In this document: piece after piece, positions 7,904 through 15,857 of the stretch
How the letters are laid out: each line of letters begins with the position of its first letter
Position numbering within the stretch: position 1 is the first letter of the stretch
From: Bog-159 sp963756605
GTDB lineage: Bacteria > Acidobacteriota > Terriglobia > Bryobacterales > Bryobacteraceae
DNA: 64,000 nt
Assembly (NCBI GenBank): GCA_963756605.1
Contig: CAVWOT010000040.1
Span: forward strand, 42,496-106,495
Direction: 5' to 3'
Made by a program: the position numbers and the translations under genes
Notes under the pieces: model-generated
Told to the model about the DNA's origin: nothing
Database searches by the model: none
The model's input: the letters and a program-made list of their open reading frames with translations, nothing else

Positions 7904-9295
7904 TTACTTGGTAGATACTTTGTCCACCGCTTGGGCCACTTCGAAGTGACTCAAGCTCTGCGCGTAACGGAAGACGCCGCGATATAGAGCTTCCGCCAGT
8001 TTCTGGCGATGGTCGGATTTCTTCAGCAGGGACTCTTCGCGGACATTGCTCAGGAATCCGATTTCCGCCAAGACGGACGGCATGGATGCGCCGATCAACA
8101 CCACGAATGGCGCCTTCTTGACGCCCCGATTCTTGATACCCGGATCGTAGTGCGCGGCGAACGGAAACAGCGCCGCTTGTACGCTGGCCGCGAATTGCTT
8201 GGACTCCTCTGCTTTGTCCTGCAAAGTAATCTTCTGGATCAGGTCGCGCAGCTCGAACACCGATTTATCGGAGGAAGCGTTTTCGCGGCTGGCCACGGCC
8301 AGTGCATCCTTGGCGTTGGTGAAGTTCAGGTAATAGCTCTCCACTCCCCCGATGCGCGGGTAAGGCGAGGAATTCGCATGGATCGACAGGAACAGGTCGG
8401 CCTTCTGCTCATTGGCGATGGCGGTGCGGCGTTCGAGCGGAATGAACGTATCATCGGAGCGCGTGTAGAGGACCTCGCTGCCCATGCGCGATTCAATCAG
8501 CTTGCCCAGCCGGAGCGCCACATCCAGGACCAGATCCTTCTCCAGAAGTCCGTTGGGTCCCGAGGTACCGTCGTCATGGCCGCCGTGGCCCGGATCTAAT
8601 ACCACGCGCCGGATCTTCAGCCCCAGTGCGCGCGTGAGGGATCCCGAGCCGTCGTTGGGCAGCTTGGCCGCGCGCCCGGATCCGGCGTATTCGGCGGTAC
8701 GGCTGGTATTCGCCAGAGGCATGGATTCGGGCGCGGGCCGGTTTGCGGCGACGACAGTTGCTACAGAGCTGTTATCGGGAACGGGTCCCGCGGCATTAGT
8801 GAGCGGTGCCAGGCCGCTGGCCGCCGCCGGCGTCACAACCGGCGGCGACGGCAGCGGGGCCGGCGCCACAGGAGGAGGCGCGGCCGGCGAAACGCTGCCC
8901 TTCGGCCGCAGTTCTACCACCAGACGGTCGGGATTGGAGAGTTGCGTAGCGGAGTATTCCGTGGCGCCTTCCAGATCGAGCACCACCCGCGTCACACCAG
9001 ACTCCGGCTCAGCCACCCGCACCCTCTTCACCAGCTTGTCGTTGATCACGGTGGAATAGAAGCGCCGGCCGTTGATGCGCGGCCGGGAGTCCTTCAAATC
9101 GAAGAAGATGCGTTCCGGATTATGGGCGCGCTCGGCGCGAAATTCGAATTCGCCATCCACCTCGATGATGACGCGGGTGACTTCGGGCAGCGTCCACGAG
9201 CGTACGGCCGTCACTTCGCGCAAGTCCTCCCCGCGAACGGGCCCGGACTGGCCGGCGGCCAGCAGGGCGAGCAGCGGAATGAGCGCGCGCTTCAT
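7904..9295 (-). CDS. amiC: N-acetylmuramoyl-L-alanine amidase with AMIN domain
   Basis: Periplasmic zinc amidase that cleaves the amide bond between N-acetylmuramic acid and the stem peptide, used in cell separation and wall turnover. A signal peptide (MKRALIPLLALLAAGQS) is followed by an AMIN targeting domain (about 25-135), a proline/alanine-rich linker and an Amidase_3 domain. This carries the zinc ligands and catalytic residues: LDPGHGGHDDG, LLEKDLVLD, SIHANSSP and the late LAEIGFLSN glutamate. The frame also opens at GTG 9307, which overlaps the stop of the upstream transglycosylase by four bases. The ATG at 9295 has a GAAGG ribosome site and is preferred slightly. The two genes form a peptidoglycan pair. 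Confidence 0.92.
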   Translation of the reverse strand: MKRALIPLLALLAAGQSGPVRGEDLREVTAVRSWTLPEVTRVIIEVDGEFEFRAERAHNPERIFFDLKDSRPRINGRRFYSTVINDKLVKRVRVAEPESGVTRVVLDLEGATEYSATQLSNPDRLVVELRPKGSVSPAAPPPVAPAPLPSPPVVTPAAASGLAPLTNAAGPVPDNSSVATVVAANRPAPESMPLANTSRTAEYAGSGRAAKLPNDGSGSLTRALGLKIRRVVLDPGHGGHDDGTSGPNGLLEKDLVLDVALRLGKLIESRMGSEVLYTRSDDTFIPLERRTAIANEQKADLFLSIHANSSPYPRIGGVESYYLNFTNAKDALAVASRENASSDKSVFELRDLIQKITLQDKAEESKQFAASVQAALFPFAAHYDPGIKNRGVKKAPFVVLIGASMPSVLAEIGFLSNVREESLLKKSDHRQKLAEALYRGVFRYAQSLSHFEVAQAVDKVSTK

Positions 9296-9303
9296 CAAAG
9301 CCT

Positions 9304-9978
9304 TCACTGCGACGTATAGTAGACCCTGCCGTTGGCATCCCTCACTTCGCGAATCGGATTGTAAAGAGGCACGGCATCTGCCGACTGGGCGCCGTCTGTT
9401 TGGACGGCGGCGGAGGCCGCTCCGGTTTCATCGGGCGCACTGGCCAGGCGTCGGCGAACTTTGGCGACATAGCCCACTGTTTCAGGAAAAGGCGGGATGC
9501 CGCCGTATCGCGAAACAGCGCCTTCTCCGGCATTGTAGGCGGCCAGCGCCAGGGACTCATCGCCCTTGTACAAGCCCAGCAGATATTTCAGGTAGCGTGT
9601 ACCGCCTTCTATGTTGTCTTCCGGATCGAAAACATCCGAAACACCGAAGCGGCGGGCCGTTGCTGGAATCAGTTGCATCAGGCCCAGCGCTCCCTTGGGC
9701 GAGACGGCGTTCGGGTCGTAATTGCTTTCCACCTGGATGACGGAATGGACCAGGCGCGAAGAAAGCTGGTTCTCACGGGCGATCCGATCGACGGTTTCTG
9801 CCATGGCCGCCGACGGTACGGCGAGCGGACTGGCAGCCGGGCGCTGCCGGACGACCGTGCGCACCAGCCGTCCCGTATTCGGGTCGGGCCGCACGACGGA
9901 CACCACTGGCGCGTCCGCGCCTTGGAAGACCGCAGCCGGGAAGCCGCACATGCAAGCGATTATAAAACATTTTCGCAC
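9304..9978 (-). CDS. Lytic transglycosylase (SLT domain)
   Basis: Cleaves the MurNAc-GlcNAc glycan bond of peptidoglycan to leave 1,6-anhydro ends. The 224 residues begin with a hydrophobic export segment. The goose-lysozyme/SLT fold follows: catalytic glutamate in IQVESNYDPNAVSPKGALG, then GLMQLIPATARRFGV, and the AAYNAGEGAVSRYGG motif. The C-terminal tail ends with a strand-like NGRVYYTSQ. The start is GTG at 9978. Its stop overlaps the possible GTG start of the amidase, which suggests coupled translation. Confidence 0.9.
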   Translation of the reverse strand: MRKCFIIACMCGFPAAVFQGADAPVVSVVRPDPNTGRLVRTVVRQRPAASPLAVPSAAMAETVDRIARENQLSSRLVHSVIQVESNYDPNAVSPKGALGLMQLIPATARRFGVSDVFDPEDNIEGGTRYLKYLLGLYKGDESLALAAYNAGEGAVSRYGGIPPFPETVGYVAKVRRRLASAPDETGAASAAVQTDGAQSADAVPLYNPIREVRDANGRVYYTSQ

Positions 9979-10056
9979 GGTATTGTTTCAACCCTATAGC
10001 AAGAATCGACCGTCGCGCGCCCAAGTGGCTATTACCCTCAATGGTATCATTTCCTT

Positions 10057-10623
10057 GTGAGTAGGGCCGGGTACGTGCTGACGGGGGGTATGAGCTCCCG
10101 GATGGGCCGGGATAAAGCGTTGCTGCCGTTCCGCGGCGGCACTCTGGCAACCCATGTGGCGGCAGCCGCGACAGCCGCGGCCGGATCGGTCATGCTGATC
10201 GGAGATCCGCTCAAATATGGCCATTTGGGTTATCTGGTGCTTCCGGACCGCCGGCCTGGCGCTGGACCGCTGGGCGGCATCGAGTCTGCATTGAGCTATA
10301 CAGGCGCCGACTGGAACCTGGTGCTGGCGTGCGACATGCCTGCCATATCCGCCGAATTTCTGCGCGGCCTGCTGGAGGCCGCCGAACGGTACAATGCCGA
10401 CGCGCTGGTTCCGGCGGGTCCTTCCGGGCGTCTCGAACCGCTGTGCGCCGTTTACCATCGCCGATGCCTGGCAACAGTCCGGCGCGCGCTGGACGCGGGC
10501 GTACGAAAGGCTACCGAAGGGCTGGCCGGCCTGGAGGTCGCGCACTTCGCCGTTGCGGATGGGGCTTGTTTCGAGAATCTCAACACCCCCGAGGAGTGGG
10601 CCTGCTACCATGACTCCCACTGA
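10057..10623 (+). CDS. mobA: Molybdenum cofactor guanylyltransferase
   Basis: Transfers GMP from GTP to molybdopterin to make the MGD form of the molybdenum cofactor. The 188-residue protein has the nucleotidyltransferase signature LTGGMSSRMGRDKALLPF at the N-terminus, the PLGGIESAL segment, the metal-binding ACDMP motif and the typical ending FENLNTPEEW. The start is GTG at 10057. The last 14 bases overlap the next gene. No other moa/moe genes are in the window. Confidence 0.9.
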   Translation: MSRAGYVLTGGMSSRMGRDKALLPFRGGTLATHVAAAATAAAGSVMLIGDPLKYGHLGYLVLPDRRPGAGPLGGIESALSYTGADWNLVLACDMPAISAEFLRGLLEAAERYNADALVPAGPSGRLEPLCAVYHRRCLATVRRALDAGVRKATEGLAGLEVAHFAVADGACFENLNTPEEWACYHDSH

Positions 10624-11377
10624 GACCCCCACTGACCAATACCCGCATTACATCGAATTCCGGCACGTTTATAAGACGTTCGATAAGCCCGTTTTAGTCG
10701 ATTCCAACTTTCATGTAGACGCCGGGCAGACAGTGGCCATCATCGGCCGCAGCGGCGTAGGCAAGTCCGTGACGCTTTCACACATCATGGGCTTCCTGAA
10801 GCCGGACAGCGGGCGCGTGATTGTGGCGCACGAAGACATCACGGATTTCGCCGAACCGGAATTGCGCCGCATTCGCAAAAAAGTGACCATGGTGTTCCAG
10901 TCCGGGGCGCTTTTCGATTCCCTGACCGTCGCCGAAAACGTGCTGTTTTCCCTAGAACTGCGCGAGGACTACAACGAGCGCAACAAGGAAGATGTAGTCA
11001 ACGGGTTGTTGGGCATGGTGGACATTGCCGAAGCCCGGGATGCGTATCCGGCGGATCTGTCGATGGGTTACAAGCGGGCGGTGGCCATCGCACGCGCGCT
11101 GGCCGCGCAGCCCCAGTGCGTGCTCTACGACGAGCCGACCACCATGGTGGATCCGATCATGTCCGATCACCTGAGCGATTTGATGTTGCGGCTGAAGAAG
11201 CAGCTCGGGTTGACTTCCATTGTAGTGACGCACGATCTGGACCTGATGTATAAAGTGGCCGATCAGGTGGTGTTTCTGTTTGAAGGGCGCGTGATTTTCT
11301 TCGGCCCGCCGGCGGACTTGGGGAAGTCGAGTCATCCGCACGTGCGCGAGTTTCTGGAGATGGACCGGGTGGCGTAA
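10610..11377 (+). CDS. ABC transporter ATPase, Mla (phospholipid trafficking) type
   Basis: ATP-binding subunit of about 255 residues. Walker A is GRSGVGKS, the Q-loop lies in MVFQSGALFDSLTVAENV (typical of MlaF/Ttg2A), Walker B is VLYDEPTTMVDP and the H-loop is VVTHDLDLM. The signature reads LSMGYKRAVAIARAL, with Met in place of the first Gly of LSGGQ. The frame opens further upstream inside mobA, but homology starts at ATG 10610. No MlaE permease, MlaD substrate-binding or other subunit lies nearby, so it probably works with partners encoded elsewhere. Confidence 0.88.
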   Translation: MTPTETPTDQYPHYIEFRHVYKTFDKPVLVDSNFHVDAGQTVAIIGRSGVGKSVTLSHIMGFLKPDSGRVIVAHEDITDFAEPELRRIRKKVTMVFQSGALFDSLTVAENVLFSLELREDYNERNKEDVVNGLLGMVDIAEARDAYPADLSMGYKRAVAIARALAAQPQCVLYDEPTTMVDPIMSDHLSDLMLRLKKQLGLTSIVVTHDLDLMYKVADQVVFLFEGRVIFFGPPADLGKSSHPHVREFLEMDRVA

Positions 11378-11484
11378 GGCGCGACCTGTTTAGCGTGCCA
11401 GCCCGTTACCGATCGCTTACGTTTATCCTCGGTTGAAGTCGTTGTCCGGCCATGCTAGTCTCTCTGTAGGAAGCGGGGAGTTCC

Positions 11485-11691
11485 ATGAGTTCGAGTACGG
11501 TCCAAGAGGTAGAGCGCGTCATAGAAACGCTCACGCCGGAGGAACTGGACGAATTGTATCAATGGCTTGACCGGCACCGTCCGCTGCCCATCGATGCCCG
11601 CATCCAGTCGGACCTTGCGGCCGGTCGTCTGGACAAACTCATTCGTCGCGCGTTGGACGACGAAGAGACCGGTCGTGTCCAGCCGCTTTAG
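11485..11691 (+). CDS. Probable antitoxin of a decayed toxin-antitoxin pair
   Basis: A 68-residue acidic protein, beginning MSSSTVQEVERVIETLTPEE, with a helical N-terminal half and a C-terminal DARIQSDLAAGRLDKLIRRA segment. This resembles the short antitoxins that precede RelE/ParE-type toxins, where the C-terminal tail wraps the toxin. A toxin-like fragment begins six bases downstream on the same strand. The call rests on size and position more than on sequence family. Start is ATG 11485. Confidence 0.6.
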   Translation: MSSSTVQEVERVIETLTPEELDELYQWLDRHRPLPIDARIQSDLAAGRLDKLIRRALDDEETGRVQPL

Positions 11692-11697
11692 CGCCAG

Positions 11698-11887
11698 ATG
11701 ATGCGGCATCGCGCTGGCACGGAGTTCCGGCAGGAATACGCCGGACTGCCGGAGGAAATCCGCCGGCGCGCCGACAAGCAGTTTTCATTGCTCAAAGCCG
11801 ACCCGCAACATCCTTCACTGCATTTCAAGGCGGTGGGAGAACTCCAGGGCAGGAAATCTGGTCCGCGCGCGCCACGGGCGCCCACGG
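11698..11887 (+). pseudogene. Truncated and frameshifted RelE/ParE-like toxin
   Basis: The first about 50 residues (EFRQEYAGLPEEIRRRADKQ, then LLKADPQHPSLHFKAVGE) match the start of a common RelE-type toxin family. The expected next segment, a strand like WSVRVGxRYRALA, is absent in this frame. A recognisable version (LVRARHGRPRLA) occurs in another frame at about 11851-11886. The C-terminal half, with its catalytic region, is missing, and the TPR gene on the other strand occupies that place. The frame stays open to 12111, but only as the complement of that gene. Inactive as a toxin, in my reading. Confidence 0.6.
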
Positions 11888-12199
11888 CTAGCCCAAGAGA
11901 TCCAGGGCGGTCTGAATCTCGCTGCGGGTGTGCAGATCCCCAATGCGTGTGGTCGCCTCAATTCCCCGCCGGTAGAGAGCGCGCGCATCTTCGCGGCGGC
12001 CTAGCTTCTCCAGTGTTTGCCCGCCGTGATAATAGGCGGCCGAGTAGTTCGGATTGGCGGACAGCAGCGTGCGATATTCCTGGATGGCCCCCTCCAGGTC
12101 ACCCGCGTTGACGTACTCCATCGCCAAACCGTAGCGCGAGAAACTGTCGTTGGGGTTCTGCGCTACCATGCTCTTCAGCACTTCCAGCCGGTTGCTCAT
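11888..12199 (-). CDS. Small TPR-repeat protein
   Basis: A 103-residue protein made almost wholly of tetratricopeptide helices: DSFSRYGLAMEYVNAGDLEG, then YSAAYYHGGQTLEKLGRRED. This fold mediates protein-protein contacts. It has no signal peptide and so is probably cytosolic. The 3' end meets the remnant toxin gene. Start is ATG 12199, 24 bases from the divergent gene at 12224. Confidence 0.75.
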   Translation of the reverse strand: MSNRLEVLKSMVAQNPNDSFSRYGLAMEYVNAGDLEGAIQEYRTLLSANPNYSAAYYHGGQTLEKLGRREDARALYRRGIEATTRIGDLHTRSEIQTALDLLG

Positions 12200-12223
12200 A
12201 CCCCTGTGTTACCATACCTGCCA

Positions 12224-12658
12224 ATGGCATGTCCTTGTTTCTTCCCGGTCGAGCGCATGCCGCAGGCCACCGGGAAAAAGGCGCCGCCCATGCCGCTGGG
12301 CGATGCCTGGTCCGGCGTTTGCCTGGCCACACTGGAGGCCGAATGGCGGCCCGATCCGCGCACGTTGCAGCAGCATTGCAATTTCGGCTATGCCCGGGGG
12401 AAGTGCGGGCGCGTCCCGGCGGATGCGCCTGACGCGGTGCGCTTCAGCATCGCGCAGGACCGCGACGGCCTGATCGGCATCCAATGGGTAATGGAGAAGG
12501 AGCATTTGCCGGTCGCGCATGGTCCGCTCGAATATTCGCGCGCCACGGCCGGTTTTGTCGCGGGACATCCGGATGCCCGCCTGACCCAGCAGGCACAGGC
12601 TTACGTGGCGAGTTACTTGCGCCGCAAGCGCGACTGCCACGAACTAGCCAAGGGCTGA
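12224..12658 (+). CDS. Conserved-looking cysteine-containing protein of unknown function
   Basis: A 144-residue product from ATG 12224; the frame runs upstream but only as the complement of the TPR gene. It has an N-terminal MACPCFFPVERM and a second cysteine group HCNFGYARGKCGRVP about 55 residues later, followed by RFSIAQDRDGLIGIQWVMEK. The cysteines could bind a metal, but no family is recognised. The final residues (ELAKG and the stop) lie in the dispersed repeat at 12644-12768, so the C-terminus may have been altered by repeat insertion. Confidence 0.65.
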   Translation: MACPCFFPVERMPQATGKKAPPMPLGDAWSGVCLATLEAEWRPDPRTLQQHCNFGYARGKCGRVPADAPDAVRFSIAQDRDGLIGIQWVMEKEHLPVAHGPLEYSRATAGFVAGHPDARLTQQAQAYVASYLRRKRDCHELAKG

Positions 12659-12768
12659 GCCCTTGATATCCCTGCGGGATATGGAAGACAGAAGTCAGGA
12701 GTCAGAAGTCAGAATGACCGGCCTCGTGCTGAATTCACAGGACTTCGCGCCGCATAACGGTAAGTAAC
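12644..12768. repeat. Dispersed repeat, copy 1
   Basis: Shares more than 70 nearly identical bases with 43033-43127, including the palindrome ATATCCCTGCGGGATAT and the GAAGTCAGGAG/GAAGTCAGAAT tandem. Copy 1 has about 30 extra bases before the shared CGCATAACGGTAA end. It covers the stop codon of the gene at 12224-12658 and stops just short of the thioesterase start. Confidence 0.75.
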
Positions 12769-12769
12769 C

Positions 12770-13261
12770 ATGAGCGGCTCGCATTTTCCTCCAGGAAAGC
12801 CGGTGGCCGATTCCATCTCCGAGTATGCGGAACTGGCTCTGCCTACCGACGCGAACGGCCTGGGCAACGTGCTGGGCGGAAAAGTCATGCACCTGGTGGA
12901 TGTGGCCGGCGCCATGGCCGCCATGCGCCACGCGCGCCGGCCGGTGGTGACCGCCTCGTTCGACCACATGAATTTCTTGCATCCGATTCACATCGGGCAG
13001 TTGATGGTGCTGCATTCGCAGGTGAACCGGGTTTTTCGCACATCCATGGAAGTCGGCGTAAAAGTGATGGTGGAGGATCTGATGACCGGCCGCAAACAAC
13101 ATACCTGCTCCGCCTACTTGACCTTCGTGGCGCTGGATGAAGACGGGAAGCCTATGGCGATTCCGCCCGCTATTCCGGAAACGGAAGAACAACAGCGGCG
13201 CTACCGGGATGCCGGCGAGAGACGGGAAATACGTCTGGCTATGCGGAATCGAACGCGGTAG
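12770..13261 (+). CDS. Acyl-CoA thioesterase, hotdog fold
   Basis: Hydrolyses acyl-CoA thioesters; closest in style to YciA/BFIT-type enzymes. The 163 residues form one hotdog domain: ELALPTDANGLGNVLGGKVM, then HLVDVAGAMAAMRHA with the conserved Asp, VVTASFDHMNFLHPI and the TCSAYLTFVALDEDGK strand typical of this family. The C-terminal 30 residues are charged and helical. The start is ATG 12770, directly after the dispersed repeat, which may contain its ribosome site and promoter. Confidence 0.88.
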   Translation: MSGSHFPPGKPVADSISEYAELALPTDANGLGNVLGGKVMHLVDVAGAMAAMRHARRPVVTASFDHMNFLHPIHIGQLMVLHSQVNRVFRTSMEVGVKVMVEDLMTGRKQHTCSAYLTFVALDEDGKPMAIPPAIPETEEQQRRYRDAGERREIRLAMRNRTR

Positions 13262-13272
13262 TACCAGGCTGG

Positions 13273-13569
13273 CTACGCCTTGTACATGTACTTGATATTC
13301 GGCTTATACAGCAGCACATTCGGTTCGCCGGTGCGATTGACCTTCAGACAACATTTGTCATACCACTCGATGACACCGTGCAGAGTTTCACCGTCCTTAA
13401 GCACGAAGACCATCGGAGTCTTTGACTGCATCTGTTTTACGTAGTAAAAGTTTTCGGCGTTGGTCTGATCGGGTGGCACGGGCTTTTTCTGCGGCCGGCG
13501 CGGCGGGGCAATCTGCTCCTTAATCTCGTTCAGGGACGGGCGGATGAGTTTACGGTTCGCAGATTCCAC
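13273..13569 (-). CDS. hfq: Hfq-like RNA chaperone with N-terminal extension
   Basis: Sm-fold RNA-binding protein expected to pair small RNAs with messages. The Sm core is residues about 36-98: QTNAENFYYVKQMQSKTPM, then VFVLKDGETLHGVIEWYDKC (Sm1) and VLLYKPNIKYMYKA (Sm2-like). Compared with E. coli Hfq, the Sm2 motif YKHAIS reads YKPNIK, so the conserved His is absent, and 35 residues rich in Pro, Arg and Lys precede the core. The start is GTG 13569 with a strong AAGGAAGG ribosome site. It converges on the thioesterase gene. Confidence 0.8.
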   Translation of the reverse strand: MESANRKLIRPSLNEIKEQIAPPRRPQKKPVPPDQTNAENFYYVKQMQSKTPMVFVLKDGETLHGVIEWYDKCCLKVNRTGEPNVLLYKPNIKYMYKA

Positions 13570-13646
13570 TGGAAGCCTTCCTTATTGGCAGATTGGACTT
13601 GACCCGCGGGTTCGCTTACGACGGAAGCGGCGCGAGTTTAGTTGGA

Positions 13647-13666
13647 TCAAGTTTTGTCCGACTTGA
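13647..13666. promoter_or_regulatory. Inverted repeat upstream of hfq, candidate operator
   Basis: TCAAGT (13647-13652) and ACTTGA (13661-13666) are perfect inverted arms with an eight-base spacer, about 80 bases upstream of the hfq start and beside an AT-rich stretch. It could bind a dimeric regulator. Confidence 0.35.
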
Positions 13667-13701
13667 ACATATATTTAACACATTGTTACGTTCGCCGCAA
13701 G

Positions 13702-13719
13702 GCGGGGCGGAAGCCCCGC
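13702..13719 (-). terminator. Stem-loop after the queuosine transporter gene
   Basis: GCGGGGC and GCCCCGC form a perfect seven-pair stem with a four-base loop, eight bases past the stop at 13727. There is no T tract, so termination is uncertain; it also resembles the dispersed palindromic repeats elsewhere in the window. Confidence 0.45.
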
Positions 13720-13726
13720 ACGGAGC

Positions 13727-14449
13727 CTAATCGGATCGTGCGGCGCTGCTTTCGAGAACAGGCTGTGGTAACTCATCCTTCGCGTGAAACGGATTGAAAT
13801 CCGTGTTCCAATCGAACACGTCCACGCCTTCACGCCGCTTCAGGGTATTCACGATCCAGTACGTTAGCGGCGTGGCGGCGACCTCGTACAGCACCTTGGC
13901 TAAATAGCCCGACAGTACCAAATTGGCGATCAACCCCACACTGAGGCTGCCTCCGAAAGTAAGCACGGTCACTACCAGTGTATCTACTGCCTGTCCGGCG
14001 ACCGTTGATCCGACCGTGCGCGTCCAAAGATAGCGCCCCTTGGTCACCATCTTCATTTTTGCCATCACGAAGGAGTTGGCGAACTCGCCGCACCAGAAGG
14101 CCGCGAGGCTCGAAGCGATGATGCGCGGCACGAAGTTGAAGACCCGGGCGAAGGCGGCCTGGCCATCCCAACCGGAGGCCGGCGGCAGCCACACGGTGAC
14201 CAATCCCATGACTGCGAGCAATGCCGACGCGAAGAAGCCGACCCAAATGGCGCGCCGCGAAGCACCGTATCCATAGACTTCGGTGAAGATGTCGCCAAAG
14301 ATATAGGTGATCGGGAAAAATAACATCGCGCCGCTGAAACGGAAAGGACCCACGGCGGTGATCTTCTGTCCCACCAGGTTGGAGATCAGCAGGATCACGA
14401 CGAAAGTGTGGACCAGAAGATCGTAGTAGCGGTAGCGGCTCTTGTGCAT
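13727..14449 (-). CDS. yhhQ: Queuosine precursor transporter (VUT family)
   Basis: Inner-membrane importer of queuine precursors (preQ0/preQ1) for tRNA modification. The 240 residues contain about six hydrophobic helices. Family features include ISNLVGQKITAVGPF, MLFFPITYIFGDIFTEVYGY and the later FWCGEFANSFVMAKMK and AGQAVDTLVVTVL segments. It starts three bases after the stop of the enolase-superfamily gene, so the two are probably one operon, although no functional link is evident. Confidence 0.9.
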   Translation of the reverse strand: MHKSRYRYYDLLVHTFVVILLISNLVGQKITAVGPFRFSGAMLFFPITYIFGDIFTEVYGYGASRRAIWVGFFASALLAVMGLVTVWLPPASGWDGQAAFARVFNFVPRIIASSLAAFWCGEFANSFVMAKMKMVTKGRYLWTRTVGSTVAGQAVDTLVVTVLTFGGSLSVGLIANLVLSGYLAKVLYEVAATPLTYWIVNTLKRREGVDVFDWNTDFNPFHAKDELPQPVLESSAARSD

Positions 14450-14452
14450 CGC

Positions 14453-15718
14453 TTAGCCCGCCGAGCGCCGCTCCCACTGCACGGAGTGGTCGGAGGTGAC
14501 CGCACGCGTCTCGGCCGGCGAGTCGGTGCGAAAGTACGACCATGGGCCGGGTATCCATGGATAGCGCTCCATAACGGTCTCATCGACCTCGACACCCAAT
14601 CCCGGCGCGTGCGGCACGACCAGATCGCCGTGATCGATTTCAAGCGGCTCTTTCAGGATTTCGGCTGCCAGTGGAAAAGGATACATCCCCTCGCGCGCCC
14701 GCGCATGGCCGCGGGCCGGTACGGAGTAACAAGGATACTCCAGCCATTCCACGACGGTCTCGGGCCAGCAGATGCCGAGATGCGCGGCGGCGATCACCTC
14801 CAGCGCGGTACCCCAGCTATGGAAGGCGAATCCCAGCCCGGCGCGGGCGATGCCGCTGAGCAGGCGCCGGCCCATGGCGAATCCACCCTGGCAACAGACG
14901 TCCATCTGCACGTAATCGACAGATCCCCGCAGGATCAGATCCTGATAGCGCTCTTCGCTCGGCTCATGCTCGCCGCTGGCAAGCGGCAGATAGTCTTTCT
15001 CCTTCAGCCGCAAGTAGGCCTCATGATCGTCGGGCGGCAGCGGCTCTTCAAGCCACGCCACATGGTAATCGGCCATTTCGCGCGCCAACCGCGCGACGGT
15101 TTCGAAGCTGTAGCTGCGATCGCCCATGCGCCACCAGGTGTGCGCATCCACCATCAGATCGAAGTCGGGGCCGACGGCGCGGCGCATTTGCCGCACGGTC
15201 TCCAGGTCCGCGTCGGGGCCGCCCCCCGGACGCATTTTGTAGGCGCGAAAACCCAGGTCCGCGATGGCCGCCGCCTCGGCTGCGTACCGTTCGGGCGGCA
15301 TATACATCCCGGCGCTGCCATATAGTCGAATGACGCTGCGCACGCGGCCGCCGAGCAACTCGGAAAGCGGCAGGCCGGCAGACTTGGCGCAAAGGTCGAA
15401 AAGGCCCACTTCCACGGCGCAGTATGCCTTAAGGGCGGCGGCATCCGGCGCAGTCCGATCTATGAACTGGATACGCAGCGCGTCCGGATCGGCCAGCGTG
15501 CGGCCTTCGAGAAACGGCGCCACCACGTTTTCGATGATCTCCTGGACATGCGGGCTGCCCGGCCCCGGCGCATATCCCACCAGGCCGCCGTCGGATGCGA
15601 TGCGGATCAGCATGGCGTCGCGTTTGAGGATGGTCCGCTCGCCGCCATAGAACGGCAGCCGCACCGGTTCGGGGAACGGATAGGACAACAGGAAGGATTG
15701 GACGCTGGAAATGATCAT
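14453..15718 (-). CDS. Mandelate racemase/muconate-lactonizing family enzyme (enolase superfamily)
   Basis: Abstracts a proton alpha to a carboxylate on an acid sugar or related substrate, using Mg2+. The protein has about 421 residues. The N-terminal capping domain is followed by the barrel with YKMRPGG, metal ligands in VDAHTWW (Asp), WLEEPLPPDD (Glu) and SGEHEPS (Glu), and a candidate catalytic His in FAFHSWGTA. The KxR rather than KxK pair and the late His resemble the acid-sugar dehydratase side of the superfamily; the substrate cannot be named. The frame also opens at GTG 15730; the ATG at 15718 is preferred. Confidence 0.85.
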   Translation of the reverse strand: MIISSVQSFLLSYPFPEPVRLPFYGGERTILKRDAMLIRIASDGGLVGYAPGPGSPHVQEIIENVVAPFLEGRTLADPDALRIQFIDRTAPDAAALKAYCAVEVGLFDLCAKSAGLPLSELLGGRVRSVIRLYGSAGMYMPPERYAAEAAAIADLGFRAYKMRPGGGPDADLETVRQMRRAVGPDFDLMVDAHTWWRMGDRSYSFETVARLAREMADYHVAWLEEPLPPDDHEAYLRLKEKDYLPLASGEHEPSEERYQDLILRGSVDYVQMDVCCQGGFAMGRRLLSGIARAGLGFAFHSWGTALEVIAAAHLGICWPETVVEWLEYPCYSVPARGHARAREGMYPFPLAAEILKEPLEIDHGDLVVPHAPGLGVEVDETVMERYPWIPGPWSYFRTDSPAETRAVTSDHSVQWERRSAG

Positions 15719-15764
15719 CGATTCCAGCACACCAGGATAGCAGGTGCGCAGGACGGCGGTTCGG

Positions 15765-15819
15765 GCGGGTCTGGAGACCCGCTGCAGACCTGCCGTAGAC
15801 GGGAGGTCTGCCCCACAGC
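15765..15819. repeat. Double-hairpin dispersed repeat, copy 1
   Basis: Contains the palindrome GCGGGTCTGGAGACCCGC, then GCAGACCTGCC...GGAGGTCTGCCCCAC. Related copies lie at 19847-19889 and 23078-23123. This copy sits in the divergent promoter region between the enolase-family gene and the ABC exporter. Confidence 0.65.
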
Positions 15820-15857
15820 TCTGAACATTCTAACTTGTGGCCGCGTATGATTGTGAG

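Noticed and set aside
11888..12111. Extension of the toxin fragment frame
   Set aside because: This part is the complement of the TPR gene; homology to toxins stops before it.
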